This document shows, in pieces, positions 8,560 to 17,417 of a stretch of 64,000 bases of DNA. The position numbers and the translations under genes were made by a program. Numbering within the stretch: position 1 is the stretch's first letter; every line of letters starts with the position of its first letter. This DNA comes from Nitrospira sp. BO4 (GTDB taxonomy: Bacteria; Nitrospirota; Nitrospiria; Nitrospirales; Nitrospiraceae), in assembly GCA_030144965.1 (NCBI GenBank), contig JAMPUU010000017.1, positions 124,001 to 188,000 of the forward strand, given 5' to 3'. Below the pieces are notes generated by a model. That model was not told where the DNA came from. It did not search any database and saw only the letters and a list, made by a program, of their open reading frames with translations.

Positions 8560-11500
8560 ATGAGCTCGGAGTTCGACCGGCAAAATCTCATCAGTATTTT
8601 TGTTCTGGAAGCGTCAGATGGACTGGCGGCATTAGTCAAGGCATTACATTCTCCCGCCGACGCCCTTCCATTACCACAACAACTCACAGAGCAGTTTATC
8701 GTGGCCCACCGTATCCATGGGGCGGCTGCCTTGTATGGGTACAGCGGAGTCGCACAGTTGGCCAAGCGTCTGGAGATGCTGCTGGAACAAGCAACCGGCA
8801 TCCCGCCTGACCAATGGTCACGGGCGGTGGATGTGATGCGGAACCTTACGCAAAGCATTCAAACCATTGTACGGTCCATCGATCAAGGCGGCGGCGAAGA
8901 TCTGGAGACGGTGAAACGATGCCTGGAATCGAGTGAAGGCCTGGTGGAGGAAGCCGACGGCACGGCATCGTCCGTGAGTCAGGAATATGTGCTGCCCGCG
9001 CTGGATCCCGAGATGATGTCGTACTTTATTCCCGAAGCGGAAGGGTATCTCGAGACGATCGACGAGCTGATACGGGTTCTGCGAACCGAACCGGAGAATG
9101 AAGACGCGATTTACCGACTCTTTCGCGCCGTCCATACCCTCAAGGGGTCGGCGTATACCATAAGTTTTCAGGTCATCGGAGATGTGGCCCATCCGATGGA
9201 GAACGGCATGATCGCGATCCGGGAGAAGCGCCTTCAGTTACAAGGCCAGCTTCTCGAAACCATAACACAGGCTGCCGGGACGATCCGCCTGATTCTTCAA
9301 CGTGACCTCGCGAATGTGCCGCGACTTCAACACGAAGTGCCCCGTCTGATCCATGTGCTCATCCAAATGTGCGAACGTGCGGGGACAGCGGTTCCGGCGG
9401 AAGCGGTCACACTCGACAGAAGTTCCGGTGTCCCCATCGCCGATCAGGACAAGCTGTCAATTGAACTACAGACTTCCACGCAGGATCTTCCCGACGCGTA
9501 TTTGATCCCCGATTTGGACCCAGAAATCATCTCGTACTTTGTGCCGGAAGCGCAAGAGTACCTGGAAATGCTGGAAGCCAATCTCTTGCGATTGGACAAA
9601 GACCCACAGAACGGGGAACTGATCAACCAAGTGTTCAGGACCGCTCACACGTTGAAAGGCTCCGCGTACACCGTCGGCTTTCAGTCGATCGGGGACCTCA
9701 CCCATCACGTCGAAGACTTCATGGGCTCTGTTCGGGATGAGCGCCTCAAAGTGTTGCCGGGGCATACGGATTTGATGCTTCGCTCGATCGACGTTGTCCG
9801 GGTGCTGATGCGGAGAGACCACAACACCGTGTCTCGGACTCGGCAACGATTCGACGAGGCGCGGTCGGAATTGAAACGACTGGGACAAGATGCCGTCAAC
9901 GAAACGGCATCCGCACGTCCGCCGGAACACGCGCCCGACTTAGCCGGAAGACATCAGGAAGAAGCGGGAGAACATCACGGGCAGGGCAAACCATTCGAGA
10001 CCAGATCCGCTGAAGACCGCGAGGTCATCCGGGTCAGCTACGCTCGGTTGGAACGATTGATGAACCTCGTCGGCGAACTGGTCATTGGGCGCGGTCGCTT
10101 GGAGCAACGGTTGCGTGTGTTGGAGCAACTGTCCCAGCAAGTCCTGATATTCAAGACTCGGTTGGCGGACTCGGTCCAATCGTTTTCCGACAAACACATG
10201 TTTACCTACCAGGAAGCGCCGAGCCATTCGCCCGAAGCTTCCGGCCAAGGGTTTCAAGGACTCGGGGATTTTGGAAGTCTCGAGCTGGACAAGTACGACG
10301 ATTTCAATATCTTGGCCCGCCGGATTGGAGAGGTCACCGCCGATATCAGCGAGTCGATGTCGCAGCTGAACGGATCCATCCGAACAGCGCATGACGACAT
10401 GAGCCAGCTCCAGCAATTGACGCTGCTGATGAGGGATGAAATCGCGCATGCCCGTATGGTTCCGATCGGCACTCCTTTCACCAGGTTTCGTCGGGCGATT
10501 CGAGAGATCGCCCGCGCCTCAAACAAGGAAGTCACACTGGTCACCTCGGGCGAGCATACGGAGGTCGATACGGGAATCGTGGAACGACTCGTGGATCCCC
10601 TCGTGCATTTGGTCCGTAACGCCGTCTATCACGGTATCGAGTCTGCCGCCGATCGAATCATGAAGGGTAAGCCCGCAGCAGGAACGGTCTACTTGCACGC
10701 CGCGCATCGCGGCAACTCCGTGATTATCGAGGTCGAGGACGATGGAGCGGGATTGGACTTGTCCAAGATTCGAGCAAAAGCCTTGAAGATGGGGCTGATC
10801 AAGGCTGCTCAATTGCAGACGATGTCAGACGCAGAAGCCCTTCAGCTGATTTTCCTTCCGGGATTTTCAACGGCCGAGAAAGTAGGCGATCAGGCAGGGC
10901 GAGGCGTTGGGCTGGATGTTGTCAAGCGGGTCATCGAAGGCATGAAGGGTCACATCGACGTCGAATCAGAGCCCGGCGTCGGTACCAAGTTTACCCTAAG
11001 CCTTCCGCTCACGCTCTTGATCGCGACAGCGTTGCTGGTTCGCGCAGGGACCGAGCGGTACGCGATTCCGTTGCCGAATATTCTGGAAGTGACCTTGCCC
11101 ACTGCCGATTCCTTGCAACAGCATGACGATCGTATGCTGTTGAAGCTTGGGGATCAATCAATCGAAGTTCACCCATTGCACCATCTCTTGCGCCGGGAAC
11201 GGGGCCATACGGATTGGTTGAAGCCGGTGGTGATCGTTCGAACTCCTATAGGACCTGTAGGACTGGCAGTCGATGAACTATTAGGCCGCCAAGAAATCGT
11301 CATTAAGTCGCTCGGGTCGCTGAAACCGCTGGAGTATTCGTTTTTCGGTGGCGCGACCATCGATCCGGAAGGACGTGTCATTCTTGTGATCGACCCCGCC
11401 CGCTTGTTTTCGCGCGAAGCGATCGAATCCATCGCGTTGGAGACGCTTTCCACGACCGGACTCCCGGCTGACCACGCCCCGACTCAGGAGACGGAGAGGG

Positions 11501-11895
11501 ACGACCGGCCGGAGTCGCATGTGTTGTTGATCGATGACTCGTTGAGCATCCGCAAGTTTGTCGGGAGGATGTTGGAGTCGGCAGGATATCGGATCGACAC
11601 GGCGGTCGACGGCGAAGATGGCCTCAGAAAAGCGCTGACGAACAGTTACCGGTTGATCATCACCGACCTCGAAATGCCGAAACTCAACGGATTCGAAGTC
11701 GTTCAGGCTCTGCGGAGCCGTCCCGAAACGCGGCAGACGCCGGTTGTGGTCATGACGACCAGGGCAGGCGACAAACATCACCAGATGGCGATCAACATTG
11801 GAGCCAATTCCTACATCGCCAAACCGGTGGAAGAGCGGATGTTGCTCCAGGAAGTTGAGCGGTGGGTCGGCCGCGCTCCGGCCCTCCGCAAGTAA
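8560..11895 (+). CDS. Hybrid CheA histidine kinase with three Hpt domains and a C-terminal receiver (ChpA/PilL-like)
   Basis: This 1111-residue kinase has three successive Hpt domains. They are centred on His50 (AHRIHGAA, Lys replaced by His), His192 (HTLKGSA) and His363 (HTLKGSA). A CheA dimerisation segment (LMNLVGELVIGRGRLEQ), an HATPase domain, a CheW-like domain and a receiver with Asp1036 and Lys near 1090 follow. The HATPase N-box reads NAVYHGIE, where CheA normally has Asp instead of Tyr; the G boxes DDGAGLDL and GRGVGLDVVKRV are intact. Multi-Hpt CheA with a terminal receiver is the hallmark of Pil-Chp systems. It is the central kinase of the cluster. Confidence 0.93.
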   Translation: MSSEFDRQNLISIFVLEASDGLAALVKALHSPADALPLPQQLTEQFIVAHRIHGAAALYGYSGVAQLAKRLEMLLEQATGIPPDQWSRAVDVMRNLTQSIQTIVRSIDQGGGEDLETVKRCLESSEGLVEEADGTASSVSQEYVLPALDPEMMSYFIPEAEGYLETIDELIRVLRTEPENEDAIYRLFRAVHTLKGSAYTISFQVIGDVAHPMENGMIAIREKRLQLQGQLLETITQAAGTIRLILQRDLANVPRLQHEVPRLIHVLIQMCERAGTAVPAEAVTLDRSSGVPIADQDKLSIELQTSTQDLPDAYLIPDLDPEIISYFVPEAQEYLEMLEANLLRLDKDPQNGELINQVFRTAHTLKGSAYTVGFQSIGDLTHHVEDFMGSVRDERLKVLPGHTDLMLRSIDVVRVLMRRDHNTVSRTRQRFDEARSELKRLGQDAVNETASARPPEHAPDLAGRHQEEAGEHHGQGKPFETRSAEDREVIRVSYARLERLMNLVGELVIGRGRLEQRLRVLEQLSQQVLIFKTRLADSVQSFSDKHMFTYQEAPSHSPEASGQGFQGLGDFGSLELDKYDDFNILARRIGEVTADISESMSQLNGSIRTAHDDMSQLQQLTLLMRDEIAHARMVPIGTPFTRFRRAIREIARASNKEVTLVTSGEHTEVDTGIVERLVDPLVHLVRNAVYHGIESAADRIMKGKPAAGTVYLHAAHRGNSVIIEVEDDGAGLDLSKIRAKALKMGLIKAAQLQTMSDAEALQLIFLPGFSTAEKVGDQAGRGVGLDVVKRVIEGMKGHIDVESEPGVGTKFTLSLPLTLLIATALLVRAGTERYAIPLPNILEVTLPTADSLQQHDDRMLLKLGDQSIEVHPLHHLLRRERGHTDWLKPVVIVRTPIGPVGLAVDELLGRQEIVIKSLGSLKPLEYSFFGGATIDPEGRVILVIDPARLFSREAIESIALETLSTTGLPADHAPTQETERDDRPESHVLLIDDSLSIRKFVGRMLESAGYRIDTAVDGEDGLRKALTNSYRLIITDLEMPKLNGFEVVQALRSRPETRQTPVVVMTTRAGDKHHQMAINIGANSYIAKPVEERMLLQEVERWVGRAPALRK

Positions 11896-11965
11896 CCCTG
11901 CGCAAATATTCGTATTGATTGACGAAATGGGGCTTGTTGCAGAAAATGGGCAAGAAGGCGCCGGC

Positions 11966-12418
11966 ATGAGTCTCCGCGAACAGGCCGCCGAAACTCCATC
12001 GCTCGCGCCTCCGTCCCGCTTGCTCATCGTGACCATGGGAGGACGATTCTTTGCGTTGGACGCGGAGTCTGTGCGAAAGCTGTTGACCGAGGATGAGACA
12101 GGAAACAGTGGAGTCCCGCAGGTCGAGGGAGTGGCGTATAGGTCGATTGATCTCGCGGATCAACTGGCATTGTCGCGTGATGGCGCCGGTGTGAACACCC
12201 GTGTCGTGCTTCTTTCCGAAAACGGATCACGGGGAAGCATTCGAGTCGCCTGCGTGCATGGACTTATGAACGTGCAACCATCACAGGTCTTGCCGCTTCC
12301 CTCACAATTCTGTGGATCGGAGCGACGCTGGTATCGAGGCATGATCTTGTTCGAGCACAGCGTGGCACTCATGCTCGATACGCGCTGGATTCTTGAAAAC
12401 AAAGGGCTGGAGGCTTAG
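11966..12418 (+). CDS. CheW-like protein
   Basis: This protein of about 150 residues resembles a CheW domain (LLIVTMGGRFFALDAESVRKLL, then VEGVAYRSIDLADQL). It is divergent and lacks the usual NLRG loop. ATG 11966 is preferred because AAGAAGG lies about 10 bases upstream; ATG 11927 is possible and would add 13 residues. It follows the CheA gene after 70 bases. It probably acts as a receptor-kinase adaptor, or as a decoy that competes with the PilI-like CheW. Confidence 0.7.
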   Translation: MSLREQAAETPSLAPPSRLLIVTMGGRFFALDAESVRKLLTEDETGNSGVPQVEGVAYRSIDLADQLALSRDGAGVNTRVVLLSENGSRGSIRVACVHGLMNVQPSQVLPLPSQFCGSERRWYRGMILFEHSVALMLDTRWILENKGLEA

Positions 12419-12492
12419 ACGGATTTATCCGATAAGAGAACGACTACTCGATCACCGGCGGTGCCGGACATTTCGGTGGGTGATAACCGGTC

Positions 12493-12939
12493 ATGCTGAG
12501 AACCAGCGGGAAACATCAACGACAAGAGGCCTCTCGTTCGTTGAATCTGTTGGTGTTCCTGATAGGTGGCCGAAGGTTGGCGATGAAGACCCAAGAAGTA
12601 GCCGGTATCTCACCATGGGAGACGAGCATTCCGGTTGCCAGCAGGACTCCATTCGTGACGGCGGTGGTTCGTCGGCATCAGGTAGTATTGCCGGTCTTCG
12701 ATCTCGCCAAGCTGCTTCGGGTCTCAGTGCAGGGAAGCAGTCCCTTGTGCTTGACGGCAAAACATCCTCAAGGAGACATGGCGATCTGCATCGATGAGGA
12801 AATACCGGTTCTCCAGACGTTGGACGCTGCAGCGATTCAGGCCTATCGAGGCAAGGACGTGCCGGCCGAATGGAGTTATGCCAGCGGCCTCGACGAGATA
12901 CCGATCCTCTCTGTACACCGACTTGGGGCGGTTGCGTGA
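12493..12939 (+). CDS. CheW-like protein, second divergent copy
   Basis: This 148-residue protein has CheW-like strands LLVFLIGGRRLAMKTQEVAGI and a central VTAVVRRHQVVLPVFDLAKLL segment. These match the CheW order of an N-terminal beta sheet and an RGxxxPVxDL loop. It has no extra domain. Together with the genes at 6013 and 11966 it gives three CheW-type adaptors for one receptor and one kinase, besides the CheW domain in the kinase itself. The frame is open and the spacing is short on both sides (74 and 39 bases), so it is probably in the same transcript. Confidence 0.68.
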   Translation: MLRTSGKHQRQEASRSLNLLVFLIGGRRLAMKTQEVAGISPWETSIPVASRTPFVTAVVRRHQVVLPVFDLAKLLRVSVQGSSPLCLTAKHPQGDMAICIDEEIPVLQTLDAAAIQAYRGKDVPAEWSYASGLDEIPILSVHRLGAVA

Positions 12940-12978
12940 TGATCGGAACGGACACAGGGAAGGACAAAAGGTGCGGTC

Positions 12979-14268
12979 ATGCCGAAGATCTTGATAGCGG
13001 ACGATAGCATCGCGGTTCGGAAAGTCGCCGAACGACTGTTGACCGAGGCAGGCCTCACCGTGACCTTGGCGGCCAATGGTGAAGAAGCACTGGCCTATTT
13101 GGCTAAGGAACGGCCGGATGCAATCGTATCCGACGTCATCATGCCCGACAAAAGCGGATATGAGGTCTGCGCATTCGTTCGCGGAAACTCCAACCTGGCG
13201 GGGATTCCCGTGCTCTTGATTTCGGGTATCGTCAATGACGAAGTGACAAAACAAGCTGACGCCTGCCGGGCCGACGGTGTTCTCAAGAAGCCGTTTCAAG
13301 GGACTTCGCTGAAGGACCGCGTGCTGGAGCTGCTTTCAAAACGACAGGAATCGCCGCCGGCTGCCGTATCCCGACCTGTTCCTACTCAAACGACAGCCAC
13401 AGCAGAGAAGGTTCCACCTACACCCGACCAACAACAGGAGCACGCGCGCCAAGATTCGATTCAAGTCAAGGAGATGGAAGGCCAATTACTGGCAGAACGC
13501 GCTCGATCAGAAGACCTCGCCAAACGCTTGGCCGACGCCGTTGAGCACATGACCCGTGCGAAGGCCGCCGAAGCGCAGTTGGCCGTGGAACAACAGCGTG
13601 TCAGCGAACTCGAAGCGAATCTGATGAAGCTTGAACAACAGGCGTCGAGGGTCTCCGAACTCGAAACGGCGCTGACGGCGGAGCAAGACGCGGTCGGCGC
13701 ACTCAAACAGGAAGTTGTGAACTGGCAGAAGACCTCCGGTCGGATCGCGGAGCTGGAATCTGCGCTGCATGCGGAACGGGAAGCTGCAGAGCAGCTCGTA
13801 CAACAATTGGGAGAGTTGGAGAAGGCGTCGAGTAGGTTGAAAGAGGTGGAGGCAAGCCTCGCACATGAAGAGCAGCAGGTAGCCGAGCTCCAACAGAAAA
13901 TCAAGGATCTCGAGACTGAGCTCTCTGTGGAACGGGAGAAGGCGGCTCAGACAGCGGAACGACTGCAGGAGGTTGAATCCATCGCGACAAAAGTCCGAGA
14001 GATGGAAGAGCTTCTGACGGTGGAACGGGAGAAGGCGGCCCAGACAGCGGAACGATTGCAGGAGGTCGAGCCAATCGCGACAAAAGTCCGGGAGATGGAA
14101 GAGCTTCTCACAGTGGAACGGGATCGCAATGGCGTGCTTGTACGCCGAGTCACGGAGACGGAACAAGCCGCCGAGAATGCCACGAAGAGATTTGAAGACA
14201 TGGCGCGCAAACTGGGTGAAATTGCGGGACTGGCCTCTCAACTCGGGAGTGGGAGGGGACAATCCTGA
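12979..14268 (+). CDS. Response regulator with long coiled-coil tail (FrzS-like architecture)
   Basis: This 429-residue protein has an N-terminal receiver (residues 1-120) with the acidic pair in IADDS, phosphoacceptor Asp52 (VSDVIMPDKSG) and Lys in VLKKPF. A Pro/Thr/Gln linker follows, then about 270 residues of heptad-rich coiled coil made of Glu, Lys, Gln and Leu. A 31-residue unit repeats almost exactly inside the coil (see 13918-14122). A receiver plus extended coiled coil is the layout of FrzS in Myxococcus, a polarity protein for type IV pilus motility. That comparison is by architecture only. Unlike FrzS, the phosphorylation pocket here looks intact. Confidence 0.75.
   Translation: MPKILIADDSIAVRKVAERLLTEAGLTVTLAANGEEALAYLAKERPDAIVSDVIMPDKSGYEVCAFVRGNSNLAGIPVLLISGIVNDEVTKQADACRADGVLKKPFQGTSLKDRVLELLSKRQESPPAAVSRPVPTQTTATAEKVPPTPDQQQEHARQDSIQVKEMEGQLLAERARSEDLAKRLADAVEHMTRAKAAEAQLAVEQQRVSELEANLMKLEQQASRVSELETALTAEQDAVGALKQEVVNWQKTSGRIAELESALHAEREAAEQLVQQLGELEKASSRLKEVEASLAHEEQQVAELQQKIKDLETELSVEREKAAQTAERLQEVESIATKVREMEELLTVEREKAAQTAERLQEVEPIATKVREMEELLTVERDRNGVLVRRVTETEQAAENATKRFEDMARKLGEIAGLASQLGSGRGQS
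13918..14122 (+). repeat. Tandem 93-bp coding repeat in the coiled coil
   Basis: The sequence starting GTGGAACGGG recurs at 13927, 14020 and 14113, exactly 93 bases (31 codons) apart. The first two units are nearly identical in DNA; the third is cut short. Each full unit encodes EREKAAQTAERLQEVE followed by IATKVREMEELL. High DNA identity suggests a recent duplication and possible copy-number variation. Confidence 0.85.
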
Positions 14269-14316
14269 GCCAGCCTGCCGGATCCATGAGATGGCCGTGT
14301 TCTTGGTGAAGGGCGG

Positions 14317-15261
14317 ATGTCGATGCCTGTGGAAACCGAAGATGCGTTTCAGAAAGAATTGATCGAGCTCTTCGTTCATGAGGCGCAGGAGTGGCTTCAG
14401 CAAATTCACGTAGCGCTGGATGAACTCCAACAAGCGCCCCCCACCGAGCGCCATCGGGCCTTGGCGCAGACGATCAAGGTCGGCATCACGAATCTCGGCG
14501 GATCCGCAGCCACGATCAACCTGAGTGACGTCGAACGGGCCAGTTTTTCAGCGCTTCCCTTCGTGGAAGCCGTCCAAGAGCCTTCCGAGCGAGTGTCGGC
14601 TGATGACTTTCTCGCCCTCTGCAAGCAACTGGGGCACATTCATGGAGCGCTGACTCGAGCGACCGGTGTCACGTTTGATGCGGAAACGGCACAATCGGAG
14701 GCCGAGGGCCCTGCGTCATCGATCGCGACGAAAGAGTTATTGATACTGCTCCATGGCCTTCATGAGCGATGCATGATGTCCGGGACATTCCACCGTAACC
14801 TGATTCAGACCATGATGGCTCAGGCAGAAGGGCTCATGCATCGGGGGATGGAACAGTGTAACGTGGCTTCCATACAAGAGTTCCTCGACCGTTTAGCCGA
14901 AGGGGAGCAAGGGTTCCTGCATGTCGTCCGTCAAGAATCTCCCCATCTGAACACCCTCCTTGAGTTACTCAAGGAGGGCGGCTCCGCCTCTGGCCCCTCT
15001 CCCGCCGAACTGCCCCACGCGGTAGAACGTGTGGCCCAGTTATGGTCCGCAGCGCAACAAGTGAACGCCTCGCATGCGATGGCATTTTTCATGGGACTGC
15101 ACAGCTTTCTCACGATCGTGCTGCAGCAACGTGTGATGGTTCCCGTAAAAAATTACGGGGCCGTCCAATTGCGACTGAATCAGAACGTGCAGAGCATTGA
15201 AGAATGGGCAGAAAGCGGACGAACCGAGCGCATGGCCATACAAAGCGTCTTGCCTCATTGA
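14317..15261 (+). CDS. Hpt-like domain protein lacking the phosphoacceptor histidine
   Basis: This 314-residue protein is mostly helical. Residues 10-85 resemble an Hpt domain (LIELFVHEAQEWLQQIHVAL, then NLGGSAATINLSDVE). Where Hpt proteins have HTLKGSA, this has TNLGGSA: the His is Thr58 and the Lys is Gly. It cannot be phosphorylated in the usual way. The rest of the protein, about 190 residues, is a second helical region I do not recognise. It sits between the FrzS-like regulator and the ATPase. A scaffold or antagonist of the kinase's Hpt-receiver contacts is a reasonable guess. Confidence 0.6.
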   Translation: MSMPVETEDAFQKELIELFVHEAQEWLQQIHVALDELQQAPPTERHRALAQTIKVGITNLGGSAATINLSDVERASFSALPFVEAVQEPSERVSADDFLALCKQLGHIHGALTRATGVTFDAETAQSEAEGPASSIATKELLILLHGLHERCMMSGTFHRNLIQTMMAQAEGLMHRGMEQCNVASIQEFLDRLAEGEQGFLHVVRQESPHLNTLLELLKEGGSASGPSPAELPHAVERVAQLWSAAQQVNASHAMAFFMGLHSFLTIVLQQRVMVPVKNYGAVQLRLNQNVQSIEEWAESGRTERMAIQSVLPH

Positions 15262-15321
15262 AAGAGACTCGTGCTCGCGGGTCCAGCGTGTTTCCCCGGC
15301 CGGCATGGAAAGGACGTGGAC

Positions 15322-16200
15322 GTGCCGCTTGTTGACGTTCCTCAGGATCAGACTCTGACCCAAGGGTCGATGTACGAGCGTCATTGGCGGTTGAACCTTC
15401 GCCCGTTCGAGAATGTGCCGGATCCGAAGTTCTATGTTCCGTCGGTCAAGCATGAAGCGGCTTTGGAACGCATTCTGTACGGGATTCATGCCCGCAAGGG
15501 AATCGTGATGCTGACCGGTGAGATCGGCAGTGGCAAAACGCTCGTGAGTCGCGCCGCCATTCTCCGGCTTCCACGGACGCAGTACGAGATCGGACTCGTG
15601 TCGAACCCCACGATACCGGGCAACGAATTTCTCGGCGAGATCTTATTCCAACTCGGGTTGGAGCCGAACGGGACGCGGGCGGAACAGTTGCGTCGGTTGA
15701 ACGATCAGCTGCTCGCCAATTACCAGCGGGGAGCCGACACCGTGCTGGTGGTGGATGAAGCACAGGCCATCGAGCATGACCAGACGTTCGAAGAGCTTCG
15801 TCTTCTCAGCAACTTCCAGCTGAACGACCGATTCCTGATCACCCTCGTCCTCTTAGGACAGCCGGAACTCCGAAGCCGGATTGCCCGCATTCCTCAGCTC
15901 GCTCAGCGGGTGACCATTCAGCACCATATTGAGTGTTTCGATCGTGCTGAGACGAAAACCTACATCGCGGCTCGCCTGGCCGCCGCCGGATGTGTGCTGC
16001 CGATATTCTCCTCGAGCGCGGTGTCATCGATCTTTCATCGCACCGGCGGAGTCTGCCGATTGATCAACTCTCTGTGCGATCTGTGTTTGTACTTTGGAAG
16101 CGTCGCGAAAGTCAGCCGGATCAGACGGGCGCTGGTGGAACGCGTCGCGGGTGAAGTGTTCTGTCGACGGGATCACGGTGATGCATGGGGGCTGTCTTGA
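15322..16200 (+). CDS. ExeA/GspA-type AAA ATPase
   Basis: This protein of about 292 residues begins with the family signature MYERHWRLNLRPFENVPDP. It has a Walker A motif (GEIGSGKT), a Walker B motif (VLVVDEAQ) and LLGQPELR sensor-type residues. ExeA/GspA ATPases help assemble secretin or pilus machines at the envelope; this copy has only the ATPase half and no peptidoglycan-binding domain or membrane segment. The start is uncertain. GTG 15322 has AAAGG eight bases upstream; GTG 15271 or ATG 15370 are alternatives. Its place in a Pil-Chp-like cluster fits a link to type IV pili. Confidence 0.82.
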   Translation: MPLVDVPQDQTLTQGSMYERHWRLNLRPFENVPDPKFYVPSVKHEAALERILYGIHARKGIVMLTGEIGSGKTLVSRAAILRLPRTQYEIGLVSNPTIPGNEFLGEILFQLGLEPNGTRAEQLRRLNDQLLANYQRGADTVLVVDEAQAIEHDQTFEELRLLSNFQLNDRFLITLVLLGQPELRSRIARIPQLAQRVTIQHHIECFDRAETKTYIAARLAAAGCVLPIFSSSAVSSIFHRTGGVCRLINSLCDLCLYFGSVAKVSRIRRALVERVAGEVFCRRDHGDAWGLS

Positions 16201-16214
16201 GGAGTTGGTACCAG

Positions 16215-17234
16215 ATGACGGACCGGGCCCTCACTGAGGCAGCAAGTGCCGTGCAGGGTCACCATGCCCTTTCGCTGCAGCGGCTGGAAGATCTCGCATC
16301 GGATGCCGTCTCCTCGCTGCAACGAAATGATGAGTTGGTGGTCGAGGCGCTTTCCGGACCATCGGGCTCGCCACTGATTACGAATCTCATGAACGTGGCC
16401 ATCCTCGGGACCAAAATAGGAATAGGCCTGGGGTACTACGGAGAAGAGCTGCACCAGTTGGCGCTGGCCGGCCTCGTCCATGATATCGGATTGTTCGCCG
16501 TACCCAAATCGTTGGTCGCCAAGAGCGGCCGTTTGACACACGAAGAACGGACGCTCATTGAGCAACATCCCGAGCTCGGCTATCAGGTCATCGTCACATG
16601 CGGGCCGGCGTACCACTGGCTGGCACAGTTGACGCGTCAGGCTCACGAACGATGGAATGGGCAGGGGTATCCCAATCGACTCAAGGGAAGGCAGATCAAC
16701 GAGATGGCTCAGATTTGCGGGATAGCCGACGTCTTCGATGCGTTGGTCAGCGAACGCCCGTATCGTCGCCGGTTGCTCCCGCATGAGGCCGTCAAGGAGA
16801 TTCTCGTTGCCGAGCGACAGACCTTCCCGCGCGAGATTCTCAAAGCGCTCGTCGAACAGTTGTCGGTGTATCCGCTTGGGACGACGGTCCGATTGACGAC
16901 CGGAGACGTGGGGATCGTCGCCAAAGTGAATAGCCGGTATCCGCTTCGTCCCGTCGTGAAAGTTGATGAGCAGCGGGATCACGATGAAATCGTCACCCAT
17001 GAGATTGATCTGTGCCTCGCTCCGTTGATCTCGGTCGCCGAGACGCTCAATCCTCCCGCCGTCGGGCGTGTCAGATTCGGGGAGACTTCACCCAAAGGGC
17101 AGACGCCTGCGGCGACGACGGTCGTGTCCGATCAGTTCACGTCGCTGCTCGAAAGTCTCGATGCGGTCGCGTCGACGATCCAAGGGGTCGTTGAAACGCG
17201 TAAGATCGTACCTCCTCAGGATCCTGCTCGATAG
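16215..17234 (+). CDS. HD-GYP domain protein with degenerate metal ligands
   Basis: This 339-residue cytoplasmic protein has an HD-GYP domain at about residues 55-240. HDIG, RWNGQGYPNRLKG and GIADVFDALVSERPY are clear. Compared with the usual pattern, the His before VA is Asn, HDIGK is HDIGL, HHE is AHE, DG is NG and RPYK is RPYR. Family members hydrolyse cyclic di-GMP; with several ligands changed, activity is doubtful. The C-terminal 90 residues carry a small beta domain (PLGTTVRLTTGDVGIV) common after HD-GYP. ATG 16215 follows GAGGAG by ten bases; ATG 16185 would overlap the ATPase gene. Confidence 0.8.
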   Translation: MTDRALTEAASAVQGHHALSLQRLEDLASDAVSSLQRNDELVVEALSGPSGSPLITNLMNVAILGTKIGIGLGYYGEELHQLALAGLVHDIGLFAVPKSLVAKSGRLTHEERTLIEQHPELGYQVIVTCGPAYHWLAQLTRQAHERWNGQGYPNRLKGRQINEMAQICGIADVFDALVSERPYRRRLLPHEAVKEILVAERQTFPREILKALVEQLSVYPLGTTVRLTTGDVGIVAKVNSRYPLRPVVKVDEQRDHDEIVTHEIDLCLAPLISVAETLNPPAVGRVRFGETSPKGQTPAATTVVSDQFTSLLESLDAVASTIQGVVETRKIVPPQDPAR

Positions 17235-17417
17235 CTACCCGGCCTTTCGCTTCAGCGGAGAGCTCCATACATAGCGACAATCGGTTCTGCCCCACAGTTA
17301 TCCACAACGCAGATGTCGATTATACAGGGCCATCGTTCTTTACTTTGCTGGAGAGAGCCGGATCGTTATAATGCGTGGCCGGCTACCGGCGCTTTGACAG
17401 AACTGGAAGGGAATACT

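Noticed and set aside
13507..14454. Long open frame (315 codons) on the minus strand
   Set aside because: It lies antisense to the coiled-coil gene and the Hpt-like gene. Its Leu/Arg/His-rich composition is what the complement of Glu/Lys/Gln-rich coil codons gives. No family is recognised.
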